Below are positions 17,171-25,180 of a DNA stretch of 33,693 bases, piece after piece. Positions within the stretch are counted from its first letter, which is position 1. Each line of letters starts with the position of its first letter. The translations under genes were made by a program, and so were the position numbers. The notes below the pieces were generated by a model that was not told where the DNA came from, ran no database searches, and saw only the letters and a program-made list of their open reading frames with translations. Source of the DNA: Actinomycetota bacterium (GTDB lineage: Bacteria; Margulisbacteria; Marinamargulisbacteria; GCA-2716485); assembly GCA_002716485.1 (NCBI GenBank), contig PBBE01000043.1:1-33693 (forward strand), in the 5' to 3' direction.

Positions 17171-17208
17171 GACCCAAAAAAAGGCCTAAGTCGGCCTTTT
17201 AAAGGGTC
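17171..17208 (-). terminator. Intrinsic terminator of the 17228-17641 gene
   Basis: AAAAGGCC (17179-17186) pairs with GGCCTTTT (17193-17200) around a 6-base loop, flanked by a second pairing GACCC/GGGTC. Read on the minus strand the stem is followed by seven T residues, so it terminates the upstream helical-protein gene and separates it from the four-helix gene. The plus-strand T-run is shorter (four). Confidence 0.85.
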
Positions 17209-17227
17209 ACAAAATCACTTTTTTTTA

Positions 17228-17641
17228 CTAAGGGTCCGCCTCCAAAACTTGGGCATGCTCCATGGCCTCGGCCCATGAAGAGACCGTGGCTTTGACTAGG
17301 TTGAGAAGTTCCGGATCGATCTGATCAGACTGGGCACTATTCATCACTTCTAATAGGCTGGCCACACTGGCTTCAGATTTGGAAATAATGCCTTCAGAAG
17401 GGGCTTTGTTTTCATCCAATACATGTTGAAGGGTGGATACAATGGTCTCCACATGGGATAAGATCCGTTGGGTTTGTTCGATCTCTTTAGGATTAGATTG
17501 GGCTTGTAAAAGACCAGTGGTAGTCAGGTTTCGAAGGATTTGGTCCAATGTTTTGAGTTGGGATAAGATCCGGGTTGAAATGCCAGTGGCGTGTTGGGTT
17601 ATTTCTGAAATCTTGGTTTTAATATTATTAATGAGATTCAT
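17228..17641 (-). CDS. Small helical protein, sigma-B-type promoter
   Basis: A 137-residue soluble protein of unknown function, predicted by eye to be almost entirely alpha-helical: regular spacing of Leu, Ile and Val in LSQLKTLDQILRNLTTTGLL and in a stretch around TQRILSHVETIVSTLQHVL suggests coiled-coil or helical-bundle structure. It has no cysteine, no signal peptide and no membrane segment. AAGGAGG lies ten bases before the ATG. It has its own GTTTAA-N14-GGGTAT promoter and its own terminator, so it is a single-gene unit, and I group it with the four-helix membrane protein downstream and the 28389 gene as one regulon. Confidence 0.8.
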   Translation of the reverse strand: MNLINNIKTKISEITQHATGISTRILSQLKTLDQILRNLTTTGLLQAQSNPKEIEQTQRILSHVETIVSTLQHVLDENKAPSEGIISKSEASVASLLEVMNSAQSDQIDPELLNLVKATVSSWAEAMEHAQVLEADP

Positions 17642-17678
17642 ATGTGTCGGCCCTCCTTGGTCGATGTCCAGGGATATT

Positions 17679-17719
17679 AGATCCCTTATATCCTAGGGAT
17701 ACCCAGGAAAAAGGGATCT
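17679..17719. repeat. 9-bp inverted repeat flanking the -10
   Basis: AGATCCCTT (17679-17687) and AAGGGATCT (17711-17719) are exact reverse complements 23 bases apart, one in the spacer of sigma-B-type promoter 2 and one in the leader. A shorter TATCC/GGATA dyad lies between them. They could form an operator or, in part, an RNA stem; chance cannot be excluded. Confidence 0.45.
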
Positions 17720-17724
17720 TAAAC
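17699..17724 (-). promoter_or_regulatory. Sigma-B-type promoter 2
   Basis: Minus strand GTTTAA (17724-17719), 14 bases, GGGTAT (17704-17699), a perfect match to the sigma-B consensus. The start point would be near 17692, leaving a leader of about 51 bases before the ATG at 17641. It shares ATGTTTAAGATCC with promoter 3 at 28309. Confidence 0.85.
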
Positions 17725-17755
17725 ATGCTTATTTTTTAAGAGGAGACAGGGGGCC

Positions 17756-19552
17756 TTAAAATTGGGCCAGTAAGCGCTCGATGGCGCCTAAGCTTTGGAC
17801 CCAAAAGTCGCGTTTGGTAATATCAATCCCTGCTTTTTGGGTGATCTCGATGGGCGAGGCAGCGGAGCCTGCACTTAAAATCTCTTTGAGTGAGACGATC
17901 ATATCAGGGCCTTGTTGTTTGTATTGTTGATATAAGGCCATGACCAATAAGTTCCCAAAGTTATAGGCATAGACATAAAAGGGCCATTCAAAGATATGGG
18001 GGATCGCGGACCATTCCCATTTGAATTCATCGGGGTATTGGACCGAGTCGCCAAACATCTCTTTAACCAAGCGCATATATTGATCACAAAGCTGGTCTGG
18101 GGATTGTAGGGCTGAATCGATTTGGGAGTGGGTGGCCAGTTCAAAACTTGAAAAGACATTTTGGCGATGGGAAGTGGCAAAAATATCTTCTAACTTGTCA
18201 GCAATCAGTGCTTGGCGTGCAGCCGGGTCCTTGATTTCAGATAAGAGCAGGTCCGTAATAATCATTTCAGTAAATACTGAGGCCGTTTCTGCCAAAGGAA
18301 GAATGGGGTGGTAGTTGACATATCGTTGTTTGCAGGCAAATAAATCATGAATGCCATGGCCTAACTCATGGGCCAAGGTGGCCACGTCTCGGGTCCGGCC
18401 TTGGTAATTGAGCATGACATAGGGGGCAATATCAGGGCTAGAGCAAGAACAAAAAGCGCCGCCTCTCTTTTTACTCATAATAGGGGCATGGATCCGGTTT
18501 TGGTCAAAAATAAGTTTGGCTTTTTCATAAAATTCATCATCGAAACGGGACAGGCCACTTAATACAATATCTTTGGCTTCTTCCCAGCTGAACCGGACCT
18601 CGCTTTGCTGGATCGGGGCATAAATATCTGCCAAGCTCATATCAGATAAACCTAAAATAGAGGATTTCTTTTGATAATAATTTTGGACCAAGGGATAGGA
18701 CTCCTTGGTAACGTCATGGAGTAACTGGATCAGGTCGTCGGGAAGATCGTTTTGGGTGTTTCGGATGCTAATGGCCGAGTCATAGCCCCTGAGCTCTCGT
18801 TCAATGCCATAGTCTTTCACAATATGATTAAATAAATGGGTATGAATCAGCGTGTCTTGTTCATAGCGTGCCAGAAAGGTTCTCATGGCCCGTCGTCTCA
18901 CATCGGGGCGAAGGTCCTGTCTTAGGGCCCGTAACTGGCTACCGTTCATCTTTTGGACCTTACCGTCCAATTCAAAATCGAACTCATAACTGGCGGTCAG
19001 CTCTTCATATAATTTACATAAAGCTTGGCTGCCAGTAAGGTCTTTTAAGTTAATGACTTTTTCTTCGGCTTCACTTAAGTTATATTGGGCCGTTTGATGG
19101 GCATGGGTTAAGTAATACGTCAGGTCACTGAGTGCCGGGTCTTGTTGGAGCGTCTTGAGACGGTCACTGGAAAAGGCACTTAATTCCAAATGAAAAAATA
19201 ATAAGTCGTTTTGGATATAGGAATCCGATTCATCAATTTTAGCCACCAATTGTTTGGCGACTTGGTTACTGGTATCCGTGGCAAAGACCAAATGTGCATA
19301 TTGACCCAAGCGAGACATGGCTTGGCGGATGGTTTCGTAGTCGTTAAAGCAGTCGGCCAGTTCAGGGCCAGATAGCTGGGCCAGTTGGCCTTTATAGCGC
19401 TTCTGAAAGGCCTTGGCCTGTAATTGTGCCGTGCTCATGGTATCTTCAATGGCAGGGTCAGATAGGTCATTATATAAGTCACTTAGGTCCCAGAGGATTT
19501 GATCGGATCCATAGGACGTGGATGGGTCGGTTTTTGATTGGGTTTGGCTCAT
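17756..19552 (-). CDS. pepF: Oligoendopeptidase F (M3 family)
   Basis: A cytoplasmic zinc metallopeptidase that cuts short peptides. The zinc motif HELGHG lies at residues 395-400 (HEXXH), followed by HPILPLAETASVFTEMI, which carries the third ligand Glu. The 598-residue length and the N-terminal helical region (WDLSDLYNDLSDP) match PepF. The substrate-binding segment GGAFCSCS (about 364-371) is typical of the PepF branch. GAAGGAGG lies before the ATG. It is alone on its strand, with a divergent promoter region shared with cinA. Confidence 0.96.
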   Translation of the reverse strand: MSQTQSKTDPSTSYGSDQILWDLSDLYNDLSDPAIEDTMSTAQLQAKAFQKRYKGQLAQLSGPELADCFNDYETIRQAMSRLGQYAHLVFATDTSNQVAKQLVAKIDESDSYIQNDLLFFHLELSAFSSDRLKTLQQDPALSDLTYYLTHAHQTAQYNLSEAEEKVINLKDLTGSQALCKLYEELTASYEFDFELDGKVQKMNGSQLRALRQDLRPDVRRRAMRTFLARYEQDTLIHTHLFNHIVKDYGIERELRGYDSAISIRNTQNDLPDDLIQLLHDVTKESYPLVQNYYQKKSSILGLSDMSLADIYAPIQQSEVRFSWEEAKDIVLSGLSRFDDEFYEKAKLIFDQNRIHAPIMSKKRGGAFCSCSSPDIAPYVMLNYQGRTRDVATLAHELGHGIHDLFACKQRYVNYHPILPLAETASVFTEMIITDLLLSEIKDPAARQALIADKLEDIFATSHRQNVFSSFELATHSQIDSALQSPDQLCDQYMRLVKEMFGDSVQYPDEFKWEWSAIPHIFEWPFYVYAYNFGNLLVMALYQQYKQQGPDMIVSLKEILSAGSAASPIEITQKAGIDITKRDFWVQSLGAIERLLAQF

Positions 19553-19581
19553 AATAAGGGGTGCCTCCTTCAGCAGTCTTT

Positions 19582-19610
19582 CTTATAGTGTATCACGCTT
19601 AAACAATGAA
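19582..19610 (-). promoter_or_regulatory. Probable pepF promoter
   Basis: Minus strand TTCATT (19610-19605), 17 bases, TATAAG (19587-19582). The -35 is weak and the -10 fits five of six positions. GTTTAA occurs in the spacer, but no GGGTA follows at 14 bases, so this is not a sigma-B-type site. Confidence 0.4.
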
Positions 19611-19630
19611 TGACGATCAAAAATAAGGCG

Positions 19631-19659
19631 TTTAATCTGGCTTGGAAATCCAGTATACT
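19631..19659 (+). promoter_or_regulatory. Probable cinA promoter
   Basis: TTTAAT (19631-19636), 17 bases, TATACT (19654-19659). The start point would be about 19666, only three bases before the cinA ATG, implying a very short or absent leader. Confidence 0.45.
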
Positions 19660-19668
19660 AAAACAAAG

Positions 19669-20874
19669 ATGATCAAATTAATTTGTACTGGCCAAGAGCT
19701 CCTAGATGGTCGGGTTCTTAATCATAACCAAGTGACCATTGCCCAGCACTTAAATGCCGCCGGTTATGACTTAGGGTATGCTGTTAGCCTGCCTGATGAT
19801 ACGGCCATGATTGTTAATGAGATTCGACGGGGATTAAATGAGGGGGCAGTAATGATTATTACCGGTGGCTTGGGGCCAACCCATGATGATGTGACCCGAA
19901 GTGCCATCGCCGAGGCCACTGGACGCCCTTTATATTTAGATGAGGGGCTCTTAGCAGGTTTAAAAGCCTATTATAAACGAAAAAATAAGCCGTATCCGGA
20001 GGCCAATATTCAGCAAGCGATGTTGCCAGAAGGATCGGTGATATGGCCGAATTTAAAAGGAACTGCGGCAGGCTTTTATATAAGTCATCAAAACGGGCAT
20101 CTCATGGTCATGCCAGGGGTTCCCAGTGAAATGGAAGCCATGTTAACCCAGGACTTGATCCCTAAATTACGTGATATTCAACCCCAAACTAATATCAAAG
20201 AGGCCCAGTGTTATGTGTTTGGAATAGGTGAGTCTCAGATTATGCAGCAGGTCCAGTCGATGAGTCAGGCAAGTAAGATCCGGTATGAGGCCACCCCTTG
20301 GGGTGTTAAATTAAGTTATCGAGATCCGGATGCATCGATTGTGCATCAGTGGTATCAAGGGATCTTAGCACAATTTAAGGGTCAGTTGGTCACAGAAGAT
20401 CCTGATTTTTTAACAGCAATCATGATGCGATTACAGCGTCAGGGGCTCACTGTGGCCATTGCTGAATCTTGTACAGGGGGCCAGATTTCTCAGGCCATGA
20501 CCGGGGTGCCAGGCGCTTCAGCGGTTTTTAATGTGGGGCTTGTGACCTATAGTAATACGGCAAAACATCAATTTTTAGGGATTGATCCCACATTAATTGA
20601 GCATGATGGCGCGGTCAGTGAGACCGTGGCAAAGAACATGGCCCAACAGGCACGAGAGAAAAGTCAGTCTGATATCGCCATGTCAGTGACCGGGATCGCG
20701 GGGCCAGGTGGCGGCTCCAGAGAAAAGCCCGTAGGGACAGTGTATATGGGAATGGCCACTAAAACAGAGGTCGTGGTCAGGCGATATTTATTTCAAGGGG
20801 ACAGAGCCCATATCCAACACCAAGCCACACGGCAATGTTTGCTGGATCTATATCAGGAGATAGGTAATGAATAA
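19669..20874 (+). CDS. cinA: CinA: nicotinamide-nucleotide amidase family
   Basis: CinA combines an N-terminal MoCF/COG1058 domain (pyrophosphatase-type) with a C-terminal NMN deamidase domain used in pyridine nucleotide salvage. The first domain shows ICTGQELLDGR, GGLGPTHDDVTR and MPGVPSEMEAML; the second shows AIAESCTGGQIS, VTYSNTAKHQFLGI and SVTGIAGPGGGS. The start is taken at ATG 19669 (MIKLICTGQELL, 401 residues). The in-frame TTG at 19642 lies upstream of the promoter -10 and cannot be in the transcript. The ATG has no Shine-Dalgarno, consistent with a leaderless or near-leaderless message. It overlaps the next gene by eight bases. Confidence 0.95.
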   Translation: MIKLICTGQELLDGRVLNHNQVTIAQHLNAAGYDLGYAVSLPDDTAMIVNEIRRGLNEGAVMIITGGLGPTHDDVTRSAIAEATGRPLYLDEGLLAGLKAYYKRKNKPYPEANIQQAMLPEGSVIWPNLKGTAAGFYISHQNGHLMVMPGVPSEMEAMLTQDLIPKLRDIQPQTNIKEAQCYVFGIGESQIMQQVQSMSQASKIRYEATPWGVKLSYRDPDASIVHQWYQGILAQFKGQLVTEDPDFLTAIMMRLQRQGLTVAIAESCTGGQISQAMTGVPGASAVFNVGLVTYSNTAKHQFLGIDPTLIEHDGAVSETVAKNMAQQAREKSQSDIAMSVTGIAGPGGGSREKPVGTVYMGMATKTEVVVRRYLFQGDRAHIQHQATRQCLLDLYQEIGNE

Positions 20875-21601
20875 GATCCAATTACTGGCCTTAATCTTGG
20901 CCATTTATGGGTGGATTAACTTAATCTTATTGTTGGTCAAAAAGGGCCTTTATCATTATTTATGTCAGAAAGCCCTTAATCAGATTCATGTTAAAGGGCT
21001 TGATTTTTCAACAACAAAAACGGGGTTCCAAAGCCGAAAATATTTTAAATGCCAAATGTCTTTGCCTGGAATATGGAGGACGGTGGGTCAACATATAGAC
21101 CTTAAAGGTCGCTCGTTATTAGATGTGGGTGCCGGAAAAGGCTTTACCTTATTCGAAGCAATGGCCGAGCCGTTTAAGAAAGTGGCAGGGGTTGAAATCA
21201 ATACTGACTTGGCCAAGGTCATCCATAAAAACTTTGCATTGCTAGGGATCCCACCCATCCTCATTTTTGAGCAAGATTGCCTGTCTTTAGAGCAGCAATT
21301 AGATGAGTATGATCTTTTTTATTTTTTTAACCCCTTTAATCGGGGGGTCTTGAGTCAGTTTTTAGAGCACCTTAATGAGTCTTTTAATCGCAAGCCAAGA
21401 GCCATTAGTATCGTTTATTTTTACCCGGTTTATGACACGTTATTTAAGAAATATGGCTATTCACGACAAGTGGTGATTAAAATGCATCCCTTTTTAGGGC
21501 TAACAAAGTTAGGGCAAGTCCATGTCTTTGAAAAGACCATTAAGTCAGGGTCTTCTGTACCACATCAAAGCGTTGAAAAGGACCTGACGCCTGGACTTTA
21601 A
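20867..21601 (+). CDS. Membrane-anchored SAM-dependent methyltransferase
   Basis: The 244-residue protein has one N-terminal transmembrane helix (LLALILAIYGWINLILLLV, residues 6-24) followed by a class I methyltransferase domain. Motif I is LLDVGAGKG (84-92), the acidic motif II residue is in AGVEIN (107-112), and the motif IV position reads FYFFNPF (151-157). The substrate is unknown; anchoring to the membrane suggests a lipid, quinone or membrane-protein target, but this is inference. AGGAGA precedes the ATG, which overlaps cinA by eight bases. Its last 62 bases overlap the 3' end of the convergent U32 gene. Confidence 0.82.
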   Translation: MNKIQLLALILAIYGWINLILLLVKKGLYHYLCQKALNQIHVKGLDFSTTKTGFQSRKYFKCQMSLPGIWRTVGQHIDLKGRSLLDVGAGKGFTLFEAMAEPFKKVAGVEINTDLAKVIHKNFALLGIPPILIFEQDCLSLEQQLDEYDLFYFFNPFNRGVLSQFLEHLNESFNRKPRAISIVYFYPVYDTLFKKYGYSRQVVIKMHPFLGLTKLGQVHVFEKTIKSGSSVPHQSVEKDLTPGL

Positions 21602-22727
21602 CCAACTGGTTGGCCCTTGCCGAAGAAAGGGGGGTGCCATTAGGGGTTTGCATGTTAGTGACATCCAATAAATAGCGGCGGCCTGTTTGGGATAGCACAG
21701 TGAGTTGATCGCCTTTATGGATCTCGGTTTTAAGGGAAATAAACGGCTGGCCGTCTGATGAAATGGCTTTAACTGTGCCCACAAAGACAGCGCTTTTGTT
21801 ATAGCCATTAAAATTGGCCAAGACACTTTCTTGGGCCGGTCGCTGGGTCAAGCCACCTGTGCTAAAGGTCCGGTTCGATACAGATGATAGCTGCTGGTTT
21901 AGTGTGTCCTTTTGGTCTTGAAAAGCTTGATGTTCGCCCGAAGCAATGGCATCTAATGCGTGGCGATAAGAGGCGACCACATTGGCCAAATAGAGATTGG
22001 ATTTCATTCGGCCTTCCACTTTAATGGAGGCGATGGGGGCCTTGCAAATTTGGGGGAGTAAAGATAAGGCATTTAAGTCTTTGGCGTTCATCATATGGGT
22101 CGGCGCTTGTTCTTGGAACTGGTAGGGGTGGCGACAAGATTGGATACAGCCCCCGCGGTTAGAGTCTCTGCCCACACTATAGTTGGAGATAACGCATTTA
22201 CCTGAATAACTGGCACACATGGCCCCATGGACAAAGATCTCAAGCTCAGTCCCTGTCACATCATGGATCTCTTGGCATTCAGATAGACTCACTTCCCGGG
22301 CCAAAATGAGTCGAGACGCGCCTGCCTTGACCCAAGAAAGGGCGGCATGGGCATTGGTAATACATGCCTGGGTGGAGACATGTAAAGGTAAATTGGTATG
22401 CTGTTTGGCCAACTCAAAGACCCCGCGGTCCGCAATAATTAGGCCATGAGGGCCAAGGCGTTGTAAGGTCGAAAGGTACGATGCAATGGGCCCTAGATCT
22501 GAATGATGGGCCATGCCGTTGAGGATCACATAGACCGATTTTCCTTGTTCATTAGCCATTTGGATGCCCCGTTCAAGCTGGGCATCTGTAAAGTTATCCG
22601 CATATTTGCGTAGACCAAAGACATGACCGCCTACATAAACGGCATCAGCGCCATGGGCAAAGGCGATTTGTAATTTTTCAAGGTTTCCAGCGGGGGCCAA
22701 TAGTTCAGGAATCGTACTCATGCTCAT
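21540..22727 (-). CDS. U32-family protein (TrhP/peptidase U32 type)
   Basis: A canonical U32 protein of 395 residues. It starts PELLAPAGNLEKLQIAFAHGADAVYVGG, keeps the signature FVHGAMCASYSGKC with both cysteines, and has GGCIQSCRHPY downstream with two more. Characterised homologues bind an Fe-S cluster and hydroxylate tRNA uridine (TrhP) or rRNA cytidine (RlhA); others are annotated as collagenase-like peptidases. The first-exon-like N-terminus and length best fit the TrhP/YegQ branch, but the exact substrate is not readable. ATG 22721 (MSTIPELLAPAG) is an equally good start. It is the last gene of a probable three-gene minus-strand unit after the cyclophilin and TrpD2-type genes. Confidence 0.9.
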   Translation of the reverse strand: MSMSTIPELLAPAGNLEKLQIAFAHGADAVYVGGHVFGLRKYADNFTDAQLERGIQMANEQGKSVYVILNGMAHHSDLGPIASYLSTLQRLGPHGLIIADRGVFELAKQHTNLPLHVSTQACITNAHAALSWVKAGASRLILAREVSLSECQEIHDVTGTELEIFVHGAMCASYSGKCVISNYSVGRDSNRGGCIQSCRHPYQFQEQAPTHMMNAKDLNALSLLPQICKAPIASIKVEGRMKSNLYLANVVASYRHALDAIASGEHQAFQDQKDTLNQQLSSVSNRTFSTGGLTQRPAQESVLANFNGYNKSAVFVGTVKAISSDGQPFISLKTEIHKGDQLTVLSQTGRRYLLDVTNMQTPNGTPLSSARANQLVKVQASGPFQRFDVVQKTLT

Positions 22728-22770
22728 AGTGTGCCATATTTAATAGAAATGGACAATTGCCTCTTAATAT

Positions 22771-24087
22771 TTAAGAGAGCCCTGCAAGGAAATGGGCATG
22801 GGCCTTACCATTATTTAATACCTCATGAAGCTGGGCAGTGACCGTCTCATCATCGCCAAGGCCCCATTGGGTCAAAAGAAATCGACATTGATAAATCAGG
22901 GCGTCTTGGAAGGGCGAAGGGGTCCCTGTTAAGGCAGAAACGCCTGCCTCAAAGTGGTCCCGGGCACTTAAAGAGAAATCGGGTAGGATCTTATCATAAG
23001 GCCCCATCTCAAACTGACTTGTGTCCACAAAATCATCACGATGATGGGCGCCTTGAAGGTGGGTATAATGCACCCGTCGATCCAAGCGCAACTGTACCGA
23101 TCCTTCTTGGCCACGGACCAATAAAATATTGCAATGGGGAAATTCTTGTTGAAATAATTGGCTCAAGAGCCCTTGATAAGCAGGATGAGTATAACTGGTT
23201 AATAGATAATGATGATCATGTCGGATGGGGAGTAGCAGTTTTTCAAGGGTAGATAGTAAAGGCCGTTTGACCATTTGGATACGAAGGGACTTTAGGGCAT
23301 GAAGGTCCGGCGAAAATTCCTGTTGTGACAAGTAGGCCCAGCCGATCCCAGGATCTTCAAGGCGCTGACATACATCAGATATAGAGGGGGGGCGAAAGGG
23401 GCCCGCTTGTTCAAAGACTTGCTCAGGCGTCACCCCAAACTTAGGCCCGCATTGATGGGTCCCATGAAGGAGAACTGGGTGACCCATGCTGGCCAAAATA
23501 GGGGCCAAAAAGGGCCAAAAGCAGTGGTGGCGATTGAGTCCGTCATAAGCGTTGGCAATTTCGATCAGGTGACTGGTATTAACAGATGAAAAGCGGGATA
23601 GGGTTCGAAAATGGGAGAGACAGACTTGGTTCTCAGATAGGCTTTCTCCTTTTAATCGTAAGGCCTCCAGAATCGCAGCTTTGTAATACTCAGGTACATC
23701 TGTTTGGGTGATCCAGCTCATGGCCTGAGACATGTCATCATGGGCTAAGTCATTTCCTTGGATAAGCGTTTGGATGCAGTGTTCGATCGCTTGACTTGGT
23801 GGTCTGAATAACCAGGAGAGAGTGGCAGGTAATGGCTGCGCTTGAAAATGATCTAAAAAGGCCGCCTCGTCAGGGCTTTTCTCTAAGGCCAAAAGGGCCG
23901 TGAGTAGGGTCACTTTGGTCACCAAAAGACAGTCTTGACTTTGAAGTAAGTGGGTGAGCTGGGTAAGGGCATCTGCTGCCAAAGGGACACTCATTTTCTT
24001 GCCCGTACCTTTTTGTTTGAGCAAGGCCACTAACGCGTCTTGGTCTGAGGACCAAGACGGCGGTAATGTAAGTTTAACCTGACTCAT
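22771..24087 (-). CDS. TrpD2/YbiB-type anthranilate phosphoribosyltransferase-like protein
   Basis: A 438-residue protein of the nucleoside-phosphorylase class II / TrpD fold. Matching segments: GHPVLLHGTHQCGPKFGVTP followed by EQVFEQAG (the phosphoribosyltransferase glycine region), SLRIQMVKRPLLSTLEKLL (the position of the usual LGVRTVFN), and LLTSYTHPAYQGLL followed by ILLVRGQEGS. SYTHPxY and the RGxEG segment are what I associate with YbiB (TrpD2), a nucleic-acid-binding member rather than a tryptophan enzyme. The GTGD-type PRPP motif of true TrpD is not visible, which supports the YbiB reading. The first 120 residues are extra and helical. It starts 19 bases after the cyclophilin stop, with no clear ribosome binding site. 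Confidence 0.72.
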   Translation of the reverse strand: MSQVKLTLPPSWSSDQDALVALLKQKGTGKKMSVPLAADALTQLTHLLQSQDCLLVTKVTLLTALLALEKSPDEAAFLDHFQAQPLPATLSWLFRPPSQAIEHCIQTLIQGNDLAHDDMSQAMSWITQTDVPEYYKAAILEALRLKGESLSENQVCLSHFRTLSRFSSVNTSHLIEIANAYDGLNRHHCFWPFLAPILASMGHPVLLHGTHQCGPKFGVTPEQVFEQAGPFRPPSISDVCQRLEDPGIGWAYLSQQEFSPDLHALKSLRIQMVKRPLLSTLEKLLLPIRHDHHYLLTSYTHPAYQGLLSQLFQQEFPHCNILLVRGQEGSVQLRLDRRVHYTHLQGAHHRDDFVDTSQFEMGPYDKILPDFSLSARDHFEAGVSALTGTPSPFQDALIYQCRFLLTQWGLGDDETVTAQLHEVLNNGKAHAHFLAGLS

Positions 24088-24106
24088 GTTTGGTAAGAAA
24101 CGACGC

Positions 24107-24649
24107 TTAGGCCTCTTCTTCTACTAACTGAGGAAACATTTCATCTAGGGCACTATCAAAGTCATCCAAGCGATCTTGGTATTGGCTTAATAAAGGTGCA
24201 AAGTCGCCCTGGATCATAATATCAAAGATCCCGTCATTTTGTTGAATGGCATTGACCACGGTCTGGTCTTGTTCACCCAAGACTTCACCAAAAACGGTAT
24301 GGTTACCGTCTAAGTGAGGGCAGGGAACATGGGTAATAAAAAATTGGCTGCCATTGGTACCAGGACCTGCATTGGCCATGGATAACTTTCCTGGCGCATC
24401 ATGAGCGCGGTCAGGGTGACACTCGTCTTCGAATTGGTAGCCAGGTCCGCCGGTTCCGGTCCCTAGTGGGCAACCGCCTTGGATCATAAACGAGTCAATG
24501 ACCCGGTGAAAATTGAGGTCTTGGTAGTAACCTCGTTGGGCCAAGTTAATGAAGTTGGCAACCGTCAATGGCGCTTCTTCATGAAATAAGCGAAGGGAAA
24601 TATCTCCTTGGCTAGTTTGGATGGTGGCAGTAATTGCTTGTTGGGTCAT
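24107..24649 (-). CDS. Cyclophilin-type peptidyl-prolyl isomerase
   Basis: Catalyses cis-trans isomerisation of prolyl bonds. The cyclophilin domain occupies residues 7-150: [14 protein letters not shown] with the catalytic Arg, the substrate segment [17 protein letters not shown], and [14 protein letters not shown] 30-residue acidic tail ([19 protein letters not shown]) follows. No signal peptide is visible, so it is probably cytoplasmic. AGGAGG precedes the ATG. A TATACT-like -10 lies at 24690-24685 on this strand, with a poor -35. The gene heads the unit that continues into the TrpD2-type and U32 genes. Confidence 0.95.
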   Translation of the reverse strand: MTQQAITATIQTSQGDISLRLFHEEAPLTVANFINLAQRGYYQDLNFHRVIDSFMIQGGCPLGTGTGGPGYQFEDECHPDRAHDAPGKLSMANAGPGTNGSQFFITHVPCPHLDGNHTVFGEVLGEQDQTVVNAIQQNDGIFDIMIQGDFAPLLSQYQDRLDDFDSALDEMFPQLVEEEA

Positions 24650-24761
24650 AAGGGCCTCCTATTTAATGACATCATTGTGTCTAAAGTATACAAGTATTTG
24701 AGCAGGAGTGAAAGGGGTGGCATTGCAGGACATGAAATAGTATATTAAAAGGAGAGTATCA

Positions 24762-25175
24762 ATGAACCTGCAACATTTAATTTTATTTGATGGTCAGTGT
24801 GGCCTTTGCCAGAAAAGTGTCCAGTGGATTATCCAGCATGACACTAGGAAGCAATTTGTCTTTGCCTCATTACAAAGTCAGTGGGCCCAGTCGCTATTAA
24901 GTGAGCATGGTTGGCCCCACAATACGATGGATAGCATTCGACTGATCAGCCCTTATCCTAGCCAACATGCACAATTATATTCTCGATCAGAGGCCATTTT
25001 AGTCATTACTAAGATTTTAAGGCATCCTTATCGCTGGGTACTGCGCTTTTGCCCTGTGTTTATTCGGGATGCGGTTTATAAACAAGTCCAAAAGAATCGG
25101 TACCGAATCTGGGGCCAATCTGAGACCTGTTGGGTTCCCAGTCTTGAACTGAAGGGCCGTTTTTTGGACCAGTAG
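24762..25175 (+). CDS. DCC-family thiol-disulfide oxidoreductase-like protein
   Basis: A 137-residue protein of the DCC (DUF393, YuxK) family. The signature LILFDGQCGLC places the redox cysteines at C13 and C16, followed by a helix (QKSVQWIIQH) and later SRSEAILVITKIL and the basic NRYRIWG near the end, all in the usual order. It probably has a thioredoxin-like fold, but the function of the family is poorly defined. Its own Shine-Dalgarno (AAGGAGA) supports the ATG. It is a single plus-strand gene, ending five bases from the stop of the exchanger on the other strand. Confidence 0.85.
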   Translation: MNLQHLILFDGQCGLCQKSVQWIIQHDTRKQFVFASLQSQWAQSLLSEHGWPHNTMDSIRLISPYPSQHAQLYSRSEAILVITKILRHPYRWVLRFCPVFIRDAVYKQVQKNRYRIWGQSETCWVPSLELKGRFLDQ

Positions 25176-25180
25176 GGGCC

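Noticed and set aside
24070-24096. GTTTAA with GGTAAG 14 bases later on the plus strand
   Set aside because: The -10 lacks the GGG triplet and the site points into genes on the opposite strand with no plus-strand start nearby.
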